The notes beneath the pieces were generated by a model, which saw nothing but the letters and a program-made list of their open reading frames with translations, made no database searches and had not been told where the DNA came from. A stretch of DNA of 64,000 bases, from contig NC_007951.1 in the NCBI RefSeq assembly GCF_000013645.1, positions 1 to 64,000 on the forward strand, written 5' to 3'. This document shows, one piece after another, positions 9,386-18,385 of this stretch. The number at the start of each line of letters is the position of its first letter. The first letter of the stretch is position 1. The position numbers and the translations under genes were made by a program. The stretch is from Paraburkholderia xenovorans LB400 (GTDB lineage Bacteria; Pseudomonadota; Gammaproteobacteria; Burkholderiales; Burkholderiaceae).

Positions 9386-11887
9386 GTGACAATCATCCAA
9401 GAAATCTGCCAGTGGTCGAAGACTCTTTCGGCATGGCAGCAAGATGCTATTGCACGACTGTACGTTAATCGCGAACTGTCGCCCGAGGACATCGAGGACA
9501 TCGAGGACATCTATGCACTAGCCAAGGCTGAAGCGGGTATCCCTGACGAGGATGGCCGAGTGCCCAAGAAGTTGGAAGGTACCGAGGTCGCCCCTCAAAC
9601 CAACCCTACTCGACTGGTTCAGATTGTCGCCGTCAAGGAGTTGCAGCATGTTAACGCATTGGTTCAGGGTGGTCGGCTCCCAATTTCGCCGACCGGCCTG
9701 ACCGTTATCTACGGTGAAAATGGAGCAGGGAAATCTGGCTATTCCAGAATATTCAAGCATGCGTGCCGCGCGCGGGACCGCAGAGAACCTATCCTTCCCA
9801 ACGCTCGTCTGGACCCGAAGGATGTCGGGACCGCACAGGCGGTATTTGAGACCATTGTCGATGGCACGACGGTCGACTTCGTGTGGAAGCATCGCTCAGA
9901 ACCGCCCGTACCGTTGGCCGACATCTCAATCTTCGATACCCACTGCGCACGTGCGTATATCGACAACCAGGGTGATTTCGCCTACGTGCCATACGGGCTC
10001 GATATTCTCGAAGGGCTGGTGAGTCTCAGTACGAAGCTGAAGGCGCGCGCGACGAAAGAGAAGGCAGACTCGTCGCCGAGCGATGCGGCGTACTCTTCGT
10101 TAATCAACCAGACCACTGCCGTCGGTCGCGCACTCAGCGGCATTTCCAAGAAGACCACCAGAGAACAGATAGAGCAGTTGGCGGAGCTGTCAGACGATGA
10201 AGTCGAACGCCGAGAAGTCTTGACGAAGACGCTTTCCGAAGCGGACCCGAAGACGAAAGCCCGAGAGATTCGAAACAAGGAGCTTCGCATAAAGGGACTG
10301 AAGACGCAGATTGAGGCAAAGCTCGGGACCGTCTCGGTTGAAAAGCTGCGAAATCTTCAGGAACTTATCGGCAAATCGAACGCCGCGAAGAAAACCGCTG
10401 ACACCGCCGCGGAAGCGTTTCGAAGTGAGCCGGGGCAGCTTCCTGGCACTGGTGGCGAGGAGTGGAAGACGCTGTTCGAGGCGGCTCGTGACTTCGCAGC
10501 CATCTCCCACGCTGGCCACCAGATTTCTGCTCTTCCGGAAGATGCGAAGTGCCCTCTCTGCCAGAACGAGCTGGGCGCAGAAGGCGCAGGCAGGCTTGGT
10601 CGCTTCGACGCGTTTATCAAGGACAGGGTTGAGCAAGCCGCGAAGGACGCGCGGAACTTGGCGAAGGACGCATACAACGCGATAAAGAGTGCGAAACTCG
10701 ACTTCCCCATTGATGCGGCCTTGAAGGAAGAGCTGAACGCGCTGGACGCACAGCTGTTGCCGTTCTGCGAGCAATTGGAAGCCAGCTTGAAGACCCGGCA
10801 ATCTGACGCGTTGCTTGCTTCCGGGGGCACTCTGCCGTGGGAAAGCGTGTGCGCCGTGCAGAACGATGCTGCCGTCCGACTCGGAGAGGTTGCCGATGCA
10901 TTGGAAGCTCAGGCAAAGACCCTCGAAGCATCGGCCGACGAAGTCGCTCGCGCAAAGCTGCTACTCGAACGAGCGGAGCTTGACGCAAGGCACAAGCTTC
11001 GCGAGGTGAAGGATGCCGTGCTCGAGGCAATTTCGAAATATGAGTATTGCGCGAAGTTGCAAAAGTGCATCGACGGCACCGACACGCGTGGGATTTCTCG
11101 AAAGTCCACCGACCTGTCCCGAACCCTTGCAAGTAAGGAGTTGGCGGATGCGCTGAACGACGAGCTCAAGAGGTTGAAGTGTCATGAGTTGCAGGTCGTC
11201 ATGAAGCCAGAATCGCCCGGTGGCCGAACGCAGTTTAAGCTCACGCTTCAACTGCCGGGCAACGCGACGCCGGCTGCAATTCTCAGTGAAGGCGAACAGC
11301 GCGCCATCGCTATCGCGTCGTTCCTCGCGGAAACCAAGCTCGGCGGCGGTCTCGGCGGCATCGTCTTCGACGACCCGGTCTCGTCACTCGACCATCGCCG
11401 ACGTTGGGAAGTCGCGGAGCGCCTCGTTGAAGAGTCGCTCAAGCGGCAGGTCATCGTGTTTACGCACGACATCTATTTCCTGTGCATTCTTGAACAGAAG
11501 GCTGAGGAGCTCAAAGCCCAGTTCCAAGCAAACTACATTCGCCGCACTGGCGATGGATTCGGTGCGCATTCCGATGGCCTTCCCTTCGATGTGCTCGGGA
11601 CGAAGAACCGCGTTGGCAAGCTGAGGCAGATGCTTGTTGAGGTTCGCAAGGCACATGCTGACGGAGACGAGGACGCGCATCGGACCCTCACATCGCGTGC
11701 GTATGGTGATTTACGCCTCGCGTGGGAGCGGTGCGTGGAAGAGGTCCTCTTCAACGGTGCGATTCAACGCTTTGGCGAAGGTGTTTCAACACTAAGGCTG
11801 AAAGAGGTCACTGTCTCGGACGATGACTATCGCGCAATAGAAGCAGCGATTGTTGATGGGCGCATAAAACTGACCCACTTCCGCTAG
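9386..11887 (+). CDS. SMC/RecN-like AAA ATPase with zinc-hook motif, C-terminus cut off by IS21
   Basis: A large ABC-type ATPase, probably a phage-defence protein. The GTG start at 9386 follows GAGGGG. Visible parts: Walker A GENGAGKS at residues 110-117; long helical arms around a zinc-hook-like CPLC at 389-392; signature LSEGEQ at 633-638; Walker B GIVFDDPVSSLDH ending near 670; H-loop VFTHD near 692. The layout resembles RloC-type and related AAA_13 proteins. A downstream R-x3-E pair (Arg777, Glu781 in LRLAWERCVEEVLF) resembles the Arg/Glu pair of PrrC/RloC anticodon nucleases; their third residue, His, would lie further on. The last residues (about KLTHFR) are encoded by the IS21 end, so the native C-terminus is lost and does not reappear beyond the IS. 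Probably non-functional. Confidence 0.75.
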   Translation: MTIIQEICQWSKTLSAWQQDAIARLYVNRELSPEDIEDIEDIYALAKAEAGIPDEDGRVPKKLEGTEVAPQTNPTRLVQIVAVKELQHVNALVQGGRLPISPTGLTVIYGENGAGKSGYSRIFKHACRARDRREPILPNARLDPKDVGTAQAVFETIVDGTTVDFVWKHRSEPPVPLADISIFDTHCARAYIDNQGDFAYVPYGLDILEGLVSLSTKLKARATKEKADSSPSDAAYSSLINQTTAVGRALSGISKKTTREQIEQLAELSDDEVERREVLTKTLSEADPKTKAREIRNKELRIKGLKTQIEAKLGTVSVEKLRNLQELIGKSNAAKKTADTAAEAFRSEPGQLPGTGGEEWKTLFEAARDFAAISHAGHQISALPEDAKCPLCQNELGAEGAGRLGRFDAFIKDRVEQAAKDARNLAKDAYNAIKSAKLDFPIDAALKEELNALDAQLLPFCEQLEASLKTRQSDALLASGGTLPWESVCAVQNDAAVRLGEVADALEAQAKTLEASADEVARAKLLLERAELDARHKLREVKDAVLEAISKYEYCAKLQKCIDGTDTRGISRKSTDLSRTLASKELADALNDELKRLKCHELQVVMKPESPGGRTQFKLTLQLPGNATPAAILSEGEQRAIAIASFLAETKLGGGLGGIVFDDPVSSLDHRRRWEVAERLVEESLKRQVIVFTHDIYFLCILEQKAEELKAQFQANYIRRTGDGFGAHSDGLPFDVLGTKNRVGKLRQMLVEVRKAHADGDEDAHRTLTSRAYGDLRLAWERCVEEVLFNGAIQRFGEGVSTLRLKEVTVSDDDYRAIEAAIVDGRIKLTHFR
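9485..9511 (+). repeat. Three tandem copies of a 9-bp unit inside the ATPase gene
   Basis: GAGGACATC occurs three times in a row, encoding EDIEDIEDI near residue 35. Slippage would add or remove three residues without changing frame. Confidence 0.8.
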
Positions 11888-11952
11888 AAATTTGCATCGA
11901 AAATTGACCCACATGTTCAACTTCCTGCTTGGACGCCAAGCAGGAGAACGGA

Positions 11953-13479
11953 GTGATAACCGTGAGCATGTTGGCCAAGATTCGGCGGATGCATTTCCGC
12001 GACGGCGTCCCTCTTCGGGACATTGCTAGACAGACTGGGCTTTCGAGAAATACGATTCGACGATGGTTGCGCGAGCCGTCGGCGAGCGAGCCGAAGTTCG
12101 CCAGACGCGTCAGCAACAGCGTCGTCGACCCATGGTCGGAGCAACTGCGACTGTGGCTGGTCGCCGATACAAGGCGTACAAGACGGGAACGGCGCTCCGC
12201 TACTCAGATGTATGAAGATTTACGGGCGGCTGGCTACGACGGCAGCTACGACCGCGTGTCGGCCTTTGTGCGCAACTGGAAGAAAGAGCGCGATTCCGGG
12301 GCGCAACGTGGCGCCTTCATACCTCTTGCCTTTGAATACGGTGAAGCGTTCCAGTTCGACTGGAGCTGCGAGTATGTTTTTATTGGTGGCCTCAGGCGAC
12401 GTGTAGAGGTCGCACACATGAAGCTCGCCGCGAGTCGTGCCTTCTGGCTTGTGGCTTATCCGACCCAAAGCCACGAGATGCTGTTCGACGCCCACGCACG
12501 GGCATTCGTCGCGTTAGGCGGCATTCCCCGGCGCGGCATCTACGACAATATGAAGACTGCCGTCGACAAGGTTGGTCCGGGTAAGGAGCGAGCTATCAAT
12601 GCGCGCTTCCATGCGATGTGCGGTCACTACCTGTTCGAGCCTGAGTTCTGCAACCGAGCAGCCGGCTGGGAGAAAGGCATCGTTGAGAAGAATGTTCAGG
12701 ACCGGCGCCGACAGATATGGCACGACGCAATTGGTATCCGGTGGGAATCGCTTGAGGTCCTGAACATATGGCTGGCCGAACGCTGTCAACAGGCCTGGAA
12801 ACAATTGAGACATCCGCAATGGCCTGAGCTCAGTGTAGAAGACGCCCTGGCGGATGAGCGCCCCCGGCTGATGCAGGTTCCGAAGCCGTTCGACGGCTAC
12901 ATTGAGAAGCCCGTGCGCGTCTCGCCGACGAGTCTGGTACATCTCGACCGGAACCGTTATAGCGTGCCGACGGAGTATGCACATCACATCGTGAGCCTGC
13001 GTAGCTATCCGACCTACATCAGCCTCGTAGCCGACGGCGTCGAAATTGCCCGCCATCCCCGCAGCTTCGACCGTTACCAAACCTTCTACGACTGGAGGCA
13101 CTACATCGCTCTGGTGGAGCGCAAGCCCGGTGCGTTGCGGAACGGCGCGCCGTTCCTGACGATGCCAGAGCCGATGCTTCGCCTGCAGAGACACCTGCTG
13201 AGGCAGACCGGTGGCGACCGCGTAATGGTCCAGGTTCTGGCGGCCACTCCCGTTCATGGCCTGGAGGCCGTGCTGGTTGCCGTCGAACTCGCGCTCGAGT
13301 CCGGACGTCCGAGCGGAGACCATGTCCTGAACATCCTTGCCCGACTGAAGAGCCAGTCGGTCCATTCGGGTGACGGGGTGAGAACAGCAATCACGCTCAA
13401 GGTCGAACCGCTTGCAGACGTCTACCGTTATGAACGACTGCGCGTTACGCGCGACCAGGAGGACGGTCATGTCGAATGA
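11953..13479 (+). CDS. istA: IS21-family transposase IstA
   Basis: IstA is the DDE transposase of IS21. I choose the GTG at 11953, six bases after AGGAG (11942-11946), giving about 508 residues; the frame extends further with TTG at 11929. An N-terminal helix-turn-helix ([20 protein letters not shown]) is followed by the integrase core with [22 protein letters not shown] and [15 protein letters not shown], which supply the DDE residues. The gene overlaps istB by 11 bp, the normal coupled arrangement. The sequence appears intact. Confidence 0.92.
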   Translation: MITVSMLAKIRRMHFRDGVPLRDIARQTGLSRNTIRRWLREPSASEPKFARRVSNSVVDPWSEQLRLWLVADTRRTRRERRSATQMYEDLRAAGYDGSYDRVSAFVRNWKKERDSGAQRGAFIPLAFEYGEAFQFDWSCEYVFIGGLRRRVEVAHMKLAASRAFWLVAYPTQSHEMLFDAHARAFVALGGIPRRGIYDNMKTAVDKVGPGKERAINARFHAMCGHYLFEPEFCNRAAGWEKGIVEKNVQDRRRQIWHDAIGIRWESLEVLNIWLAERCQQAWKQLRHPQWPELSVEDALADERPRLMQVPKPFDGYIEKPVRVSPTSLVHLDRNRYSVPTEYAHHIVSLRSYPTYISLVADGVEIARHPRSFDRYQTFYDWRHYIALVERKPGALRNGAPFLTMPEPMLRLQRHLLRQTGGDRVMVQVLAATPVHGLEAVLVAVELALESGRPSGDHVLNILARLKSQSVHSGDGVRTAITLKVEPLADVYRYERLRVTRDQEDGHVE

Positions 13480-14278
13480 AACTGCCGCACTTCTCAAGTC
13501 GCTGAAGCTTCACGGAATGGCGCAAGCGTGGCCCGAACTGGTAGCACAGGCGCGACACAGCGACTTTGAACCGGAGAAATTCATGCAGATGCTTCTCAAA
13601 GCGGAAACGGCTGAACGACAGGTCAGGTCAATCAACTATCAGATGGCCGCCGCGCGTTTCCCCGCGCACCGTGACCTTGCCGGCTTCGACTTCCAGCAGG
13701 CGAGCGTCGATGAAACTCTTGTGCGAGAACTCCACACGGTCCGCTTCTGCGAGTCCGCGCAGAACGTAGTGTTCATCGGTGGACCTGGAACGGGAAAGAC
13801 GCACCTTGCGACGTCCATCGGTATTGACGCAATACAGAATCATGCAAAGCGGGTGCGGTTCTTTACGACGGTTGAACTCGTAAACCAGCTCGAAGCGGAG
13901 AAGGCAGCCGGCAAACCCGGGCAACTGGCAAATCGCCTGATGTATGTCGATGCCATTGTTCTGGACGAGCTGGGCTATCTCCCGTTTACGCAAACCGGAG
14001 GGGCACTACTGTTCCATCTGCTCTCGAAACTTTACGAGCGCACGAGCGTTCTTGTTACGACCAATCTGAGCTTTACTGAATGGTCGAACGTGTTCGGCGA
14101 CGCAAAGATGACGACCGCGCTGCTTGACCGACTCACACACCACTGCCATATAGTGGAAACAGGCAACGATTCCTGGCGCTTTAAAAACAGCACGGCGGGG
14201 CAGCCCGCTTCGCGGGCTGCAACCCGTAAAAGCTCACCCAAACGACAAAAAGAGGAGGAAATCGACGCACCAGAATGA
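13469..14278 (+). CDS. istB: IS21-family ATPase helper IstB
   Basis: IstB is the DnaA/DnaC-like AAA+ ATPase that directs IstA to target DNA. The ATG at 13469 ([21 protein letters not shown]) has AGGAGG just upstream and overlaps the end of istA. Walker A is [15 protein letters not shown], Walker [12 protein letters not shown], and [13 protein letters not shown] is family-typical. The product is 269 residues with a basic tail. Within the 3' end lies a perfect 9-bp-arm hairpin (14200-14220), which is translated here. Confidence 0.93.
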   Translation: MSNETAALLKSLKLHGMAQAWPELVAQARHSDFEPEKFMQMLLKAETAERQVRSINYQMAAARFPAHRDLAGFDFQQASVDETLVRELHTVRFCESAQNVVFIGGPGTGKTHLATSIGIDAIQNHAKRVRFFTTVELVNQLEAEKAAGKPGQLANRLMYVDAIVLDELGYLPFTQTGGALLFHLLSKLYERTSVLVTTNLSFTEWSNVFGDAKMTTALLDRLTHHCHIVETGNDSWRFKNSTAGQPASRAATRKSSPKRQKEEEIDAPE

Positions 14279-14423
14279 TGTTTCTGAGCATCAGGGGTGG
14301 GTCAATTCTAGATGCAAAAAGTGGGTCAGTTCGCGGCGCAAATCAACAGGATACGATTATTCAGGCCTGAGACGGTCCATGCGCGTGGCCTCATTACGCC
14401 TTCCCATCAAGCCAAGCCGGCAA

Positions 14424-15005
14424 TCAGCAGGCTCGCCTACCCTGCACACGTCCGTCAGAATCACCGCAAACCGCTGCCTCTTCCACTTCTTCCTTCTGCG
14501 GCGCAAGTTCCCGCTCAGTTTCCAACTCGGGCAACACCGAAACCCCATGGTAGCGCCGCGAGAAATACAGAAGCGGCTCGTCCGCCTGCGTCAGACAACC
14601 CGACTTCAATTCACAAACGCAGATCAGGTGATCGCCGGCCGGATATATATTGGCGATCCGCGCTTCTATCGTCGCGTTGGCGCCGCTGACCACCGGAACG
14701 CCGTCCTCGTTGCGCCTTACCGTAATGTCCCGATAGCTGCCGGGCTTCGCCTGTTCGGAAAAACGCCGCGACACATGCCTTTGCGTCTCGCCAAGGATCG
14801 ATATGCCGATCATCTTGCCGTGCGACAGCGAGGCGCCGCTCCTGCTGCTTCGCGCGACGCAAAACAATGCGAGCGGCGGCATCAGTGACACGGGCGTCAG
14901 CGACGTCGCCGTGAATCCGTGGACGTGGCCGCCGGCGTCGAAAGTAATGACCGAGACACCTGCGGCGAGTGCGCTGAAGATATCGCGGAACTGAGTGGCC
15001 AGCAT
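14424..15005 (-). CDS. Flavin reductase-like domain protein
   Basis: A 193-residue member of the flavin reductase (HpaC-like) family, which reduces FMN or FAD with NAD(P)H for a partner oxygenase. The start at 15005 is preceded by AGGAGAG. Family features: FRDIFSALAAGVSVITF, the GFTATSLTPVSLMPPLALFCV segment that holds the flavin, and HVSRRFSEQ. The last ~30 residues are a charged tail not typical of the family. It is the last gene of the minus-strand cluster 14.4-20.8 kb, 105 bp after the FAD oxidoreductase. The IS21 right end lies 95 bp beyond its stop. Confidence 0.85.
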   Translation of the reverse strand: MLATQFRDIFSALAAGVSVITFDAGGHVHGFTATSLTPVSLMPPLALFCVARSSRSGASLSHGKMIGISILGETQRHVSRRFSEQAKPGSYRDITVRRNEDGVPVVSGANATIEARIANIYPAGDHLICVCELKSGCLTQADEPLLYFSRRYHGVSVLPELETERELAPQKEEVEEAAVCGDSDGRVQGRRAC

Positions 15006-15110
15006 GAAGCTCTCCTCTTGAGCAAACCCGACGATGCCCGGCGTCTGCCGGCGAACTGCCCGCAGCCAATCGACCAGATCGGTCCGACCGGCCGAAGACA
15101 GTTCAACGGC

Positions 15111-16586
15111 TCAGATCACCTGGTTCTGCGCCTTGAGCACTTCCTGAAGCGCCGAGACGTCGAGCTCGCGCAACTTGCGCTTTTGCTGCACAGCCAGCGC
15201 GGCGGCAGTGCCCGTCGCCTGACCGGTCACCATGCTGGCGGCTTGCGAACGTACGCTGCCTTGCGCGTCGTAGTCGGCGGAAATGCAACGGCCGGCCACC
15301 ATCAGGTTTTCGATGCCCTTCGGCAGCAACGAGCGGAACGGCACATGGAACCAGCCGTGACCGCCCACTTCGACGAGACTCAGCGACTTCTTGCCCGACT
15401 TGTCATGCACGTCCATCAGGCTGCCGTAACGGCCGATGCCGTCCGGGAACACCTGCCCGGCGAGCACGTCTTCACGCGTGAGGGTGTAGTCGCACACAAT
15501 GCGGCGGCTGTCGCGGATGCCGACCGACTGCGCGGTGTACGAAAGATAGGAATCCTCATACCCCGGCACGTACTTCCGATAAAACTTCGCCATCTTGTTG
15601 GCGAGGTCGCGCATGGCGAGCGTGGCCTTCGTGAGCTCGACGCGATCAGTCGCATCGAAGTTGTACGCCATGTCCATGTTGTGATAGGTCACGTCGTAGC
15701 GAAACTTGCCGTTACGGAACATCGGCCGGACAATGTAGCTCAGCGTATCGGGGTTGACGGTCTCGACGCCGTAAGGAATCGGGTAGTCGCCGTTCTTGAG
15801 CGCTTCGCGGATTTTTTCCTTGAACGGGAACATCGTGATCGGCTTGTTCTGCTCCTTCAGGCCGACCATCGTCTTCACGTATTCCTCGCCGAACTCGTTG
15901 GCGTGGTCGCGCATATAGGCGATCGTTTTGTCGAGCTGTACGCCGCCTACCGCGAAATACAGGCTGGCAGGCTGACACTTGCCGTCTTCCGGCGAGCCGA
16001 ATTCGAACGCCGCGCCGGCCGCCGCCGCGATATCGCCGTCGCCGGTCGTGTCGATGGTGATGCCGGCATGAACTTCAACGCGGTCGCGCAGGCTTTCTAT
16101 CACGACGCCCTTGAGCGCGTTGCCTTCCATGATGACGTCGGTTGCCTGCGTGTTGAGCCACACTTCCACGCCTGCTTCGGCCACCATGTCCTGAATGACC
16201 CACTTCGCGATTTCCGGATCGAACATCTGGCGCGCCGTTGCCTCGTCCTTGCGGCCCCACGCGGAACCGATCTCCAGCATCCGGTTGATGTATTCCTGCA
16301 CGATGGAGCGCACGACCTGCTCGTCGTCGAACGAGCTTTCATAGCCCGTCATCATGATCTTCTTCTGCTCCATGTTGGCCGGTGCCTTCATGTGACGCAT
16401 CGAACGGATCATCATCACCATGCCGCCCGAATGGGTGCCACCCAGGTGATCGCGCTGCTCGAGAAGCAACACACTGGCGCCGTTTCTCGCCGCCGCAATC
16501 GCTGCGACAAAGCCTGACGTGCCGCCGCCGACGACTAAAACATCCTTGCTCACTGACCGGTTGTGCTTCTCTTGGGTTCGACTCAT
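15111..16586 (-). CDS. FAD-dependent oxidoreductase
   Basis: A 491-residue soluble flavoprotein with an N-terminal Rossmann dinucleotide motif (VLVVGGGTSGFVAAIAAARNG, about residues 16-36), the LLLEQRDHLGGTHSGG continuation and a C-terminal LMVAGRCISADYDAQGSVR FAD-contact region, as in the FAD_oxidored group. The substrate cannot be told from sequence. It lies 62 bp downstream of the MFS carrier and upstream of the flavin reductase, suggesting oxidation of the compound imported by that carrier. Confidence 0.85.
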   Translation of the reverse strand: MSRTQEKHNRSVSKDVLVVGGGTSGFVAAIAAARNGASVLLLEQRDHLGGTHSGGMVMMIRSMRHMKAPANMEQKKIMMTGYESSFDDEQVVRSIVQEYINRMLEIGSAWGRKDEATARQMFDPEIAKWVIQDMVAEAGVEVWLNTQATDVIMEGNALKGVVIESLRDRVEVHAGITIDTTGDGDIAAAAGAAFEFGSPEDGKCQPASLYFAVGGVQLDKTIAYMRDHANEFGEEYVKTMVGLKEQNKPITMFPFKEKIREALKNGDYPIPYGVETVNPDTLSYIVRPMFRNGKFRYDVTYHNMDMAYNFDATDRVELTKATLAMRDLANKMAKFYRKYVPGYEDSYLSYTAQSVGIRDSRRIVCDYTLTREDVLAGQVFPDGIGRYGSLMDVHDKSGKKSLSLVEVGGHGWFHVPFRSLLPKGIENLMVAGRCISADYDAQGSVRSQAASMVTGQATGTAAALAVQQKRKLRELDVSALQEVLKAQNQVI

Positions 16587-16648
16587 GATTGCTCCTTGGT
16601 TTTATCAGTTGCCCACTGGGGCAACGAACGACTGACAACAGGGTTGCC

Positions 16649-17965
16649 TCACAACTGCGCGTTGATCATTGTCGAGGCGGAATCGGCTTCCTTCTTGAGG
16701 TTTCGGCTGGCGAGCTTGGCGCGTACGAGCGGCTTGAGCACGAAGATGGCGAGCACCGCGGCGAGCAGGTCGCAAGCCGCAGCGATGTAGTACGGCGCCT
16801 GGAACGAACCGGCGAACGCGGCGGCGACGCGGGCTGCACCCCACCCGGAGAAGATCGCCGCGGCACCTTTCGCCGTGTACAACATCCCGAAGTTCGCCGA
16901 CACGTGACGAGCGCCGAAAAGATCGCCGGTCGTGGCGGACAACAGCGTGTTGATCTGCGTGTAGCCGAAGAAAATCAGCGGGAAGATGACCACGAACAGA
17001 ATCGGGCTGCCGGTGATCTGCGTGACGCAGAAAATGAAGATGCCTTCGAGCACGAACACAACCGACATCGTGTTCTCCCGTCCGAGGCGGTCCGACGTGA
17101 CGCCCCAGAAGATCCGCGATGCCACGCTGCCGATGCCGTTTGCCGTCGCCGCAAATGCGACGATCGAAATACCCATGATCGTGGCGGTCTCGACGTGCAG
17201 ATAGCGGGCAATTTCCGAGAGGTTCCCGAGGGTCATCAACCCGCCGAGACTAATCAGGAAGTGAATGAGATAGAGCAGGTAGAACTCGGGCATCCTGAGC
17301 GCCTGGAGCCATGTGTAGCTTTCGGCGGTTTGCGCGAGCGTCTTCGTGATCTTCGGTGTCCAGCCGGGCGGCGCCCAGTTCGCGGGCGGGTGGCGCAGAA
17401 TGAACGTCATGCCCAGCACGACCACGGCCTGGATCGTCCCCCAGGTCACCATTGCATGTTCCCAGCCGATCGCCTTGATGGTGGCCGAAATCGGGATCAG
17501 CGTCAGCGCGGAGCCGCCGCCAAAGCCGGCTGCGGTCAAACCCGCGGCCAGCCCGCGATGATCGGGAAACCATTTGATCGCATTACCCGTCACGGCGACG
17601 TAGATCGTCCCGGCGCCGAGTCCGGTAATCACGCCGTAGTAGAGATAGAGGTCCTTGACGCTCCCAGCGAACGCACCGCCCAGCAGCCAGCCGGTAAACA
17701 CGAGACCGGTGCCGATGAACATCAGCAGCTTCACGCCGAACTTGTCGATCAGCACGCCGGCCACCGGCACCGGCCAGGTTTCGAAAATAACGAAAATGGT
17801 GAAGATCAGCGCGATCGACGAATACGGCGTGCCGACAAAGTGTTCCTTGATGCCTGGCGTGAATAGCGTGAACGCGTACTGATAGTTGGCCACCATGATC
17901 ATGGCGACGATGCCGGCAATCAACTGGAGCCAGCGGTTGGTGGGGCGATGCTCTCGGGTAGCCAC
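16649..17965 (-). CDS. MFS transporter, oxalate/formate antiporter (OFA)-like
   Basis: A 438-residue polytopic inner-membrane protein with about 12 hydrophobic segments. LQLIAGIVAMIMVANYQYAFTLFTPGIKEHF, the second-loop GVLIDKFGVKLLMFIG, and GLGAGTIYVAVTGNAIKWFPDHRGLAAGL are typical of the OFA group of the major facilitator superfamily, which carries small carboxylates. It is the first gene of the MFS-oxidoreductase-reductase run, and a perfect palindrome lies 20 bp upstream of its start (17986-18003), a likely regulator site. Confidence 0.88.
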   Translation of the reverse strand: MATREHRPTNRWLQLIAGIVAMIMVANYQYAFTLFTPGIKEHFVGTPYSSIALIFTIFVIFETWPVPVAGVLIDKFGVKLLMFIGTGLVFTGWLLGGAFAGSVKDLYLYYGVITGLGAGTIYVAVTGNAIKWFPDHRGLAAGLTAAGFGGGSALTLIPISATIKAIGWEHAMVTWGTIQAVVVLGMTFILRHPPANWAPPGWTPKITKTLAQTAESYTWLQALRMPEFYLLYLIHFLISLGGLMTLGNLSEIARYLHVETATIMGISIVAFAATANGIGSVASRIFWGVTSDRLGRENTMSVVFVLEGIFIFCVTQITGSPILFVVIFPLIFFGYTQINTLLSATTGDLFGARHVSANFGMLYTAKGAAAIFSGWGAARVAAAFAGSFQAPYYIAAACDLLAAVLAIFVLKPLVRAKLASRNLKKEADSASTMINAQL

Positions 17966-17985
17966 GATCTGCGTCTCCTTTCTTG

Positions 17986-18003
17986 AATTTTGAATTCAAA
18001 ATT
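17986..18003. promoter_or_regulatory. Palindromic operator upstream of the MFS gene
   Basis: AATTTTGAATTCAAAATT is a perfect 18-bp palindrome 21 bp upstream of the MFS start codon (17965, minus strand). A half-site (ATTCAAAAT, 19110-19118) overlaps the start of the neighbouring GntR gene. It is the best candidate operator for that regulator. Confidence 0.6.
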
Positions 18004-18385
18004 ATTTATGAAAATCATACTCAGAACTTTCGGAAGGGGCAAGAAGAGAAATCGGTGACGGGATAGGGGTTTACGTCAGCAATCGATTTCGTGTGGTCGC
18101 GGCGGGAGAGGAGGTTGAGCGCCGCAAAACGCGGTGAAGGCAGCGGAAACGCAGTTGCGTAAGAATCCGGTGACACAGATCGCCAGAGGCGGGCGAACAG
18201 GGTGATTGCAGTGACGGGAGCAAAGCGCCAGACGGGTTCCTGGCTGCTCTCGTCGAGCGATAAGACTGACATGCCAAGGCGTGCGGGGAAAGCTGCGGCA
18301 GCGCCGGCGGAAGGCCACAAAGGCCGCAAAGGCCACAAAGACCGCAAAGGCCAATGGCCGGCGCGGTATGAAACCGATGATGCGA
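18004..18385. other. Intergenic region with a small tandem repeat
   Basis: Between the GntR gene stop and the MFS operator. Apart from the 9-bp tandem array at 18311-18355 I see nothing that looks like a gene. Open frames here on both strands owe their length to the repeat. Confidence 0.6.
18311..18355. repeat. Five tandem copies of a 9-bp unit
   Basis: Units: AAGGCCACA, AAGGCCGCA, AAGGCCACA, AAGACCGCA, AAGGCCAAT. The copies are imperfect and begin 30 bp beyond the GntR stop codon. Confidence 0.85.

Larger units (their letters stand above)
11871..14328 (+). mobile_element. IS21-family insertion sequence (2458 bp)
   Basis: It carries istA and istB and ends with TGACCCACTT at 11871 and the complement at 14328. 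Each end has a second internal copy of TTGACCCAC (near 11905 and near 14296), the multiple-repeat end structure of IS21 elements. I find no direct repeat in the flanks (left ...CGCATAAAAC, right GTTCGCGGCG...), although IS21 members normally leave 4-8 bp. This suggests a deletion or recombination next to the element. Confidence 0.88.

Noticed and set aside
14200..14220. Perfect 9-bp-arm hairpin as an istB terminator
   Set aside because: It lies inside the istB reading frame and has no T-run after it; at most a REP-like palindrome.
14919..16517. 532-codon + strand frame opposite the FAD oxidoreductase
   Set aside because: Composition is His/Arg-rich and no motif is present, while the minus strand encodes a complete Rossmann flavoprotein.
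18076..18354. 92-codon minus-strand frame starting MAFAVFVAFAAFVAF
   Set aside because: The N-terminus is produced by the 9-bp tandem repeat and nothing downstream is protein-like.
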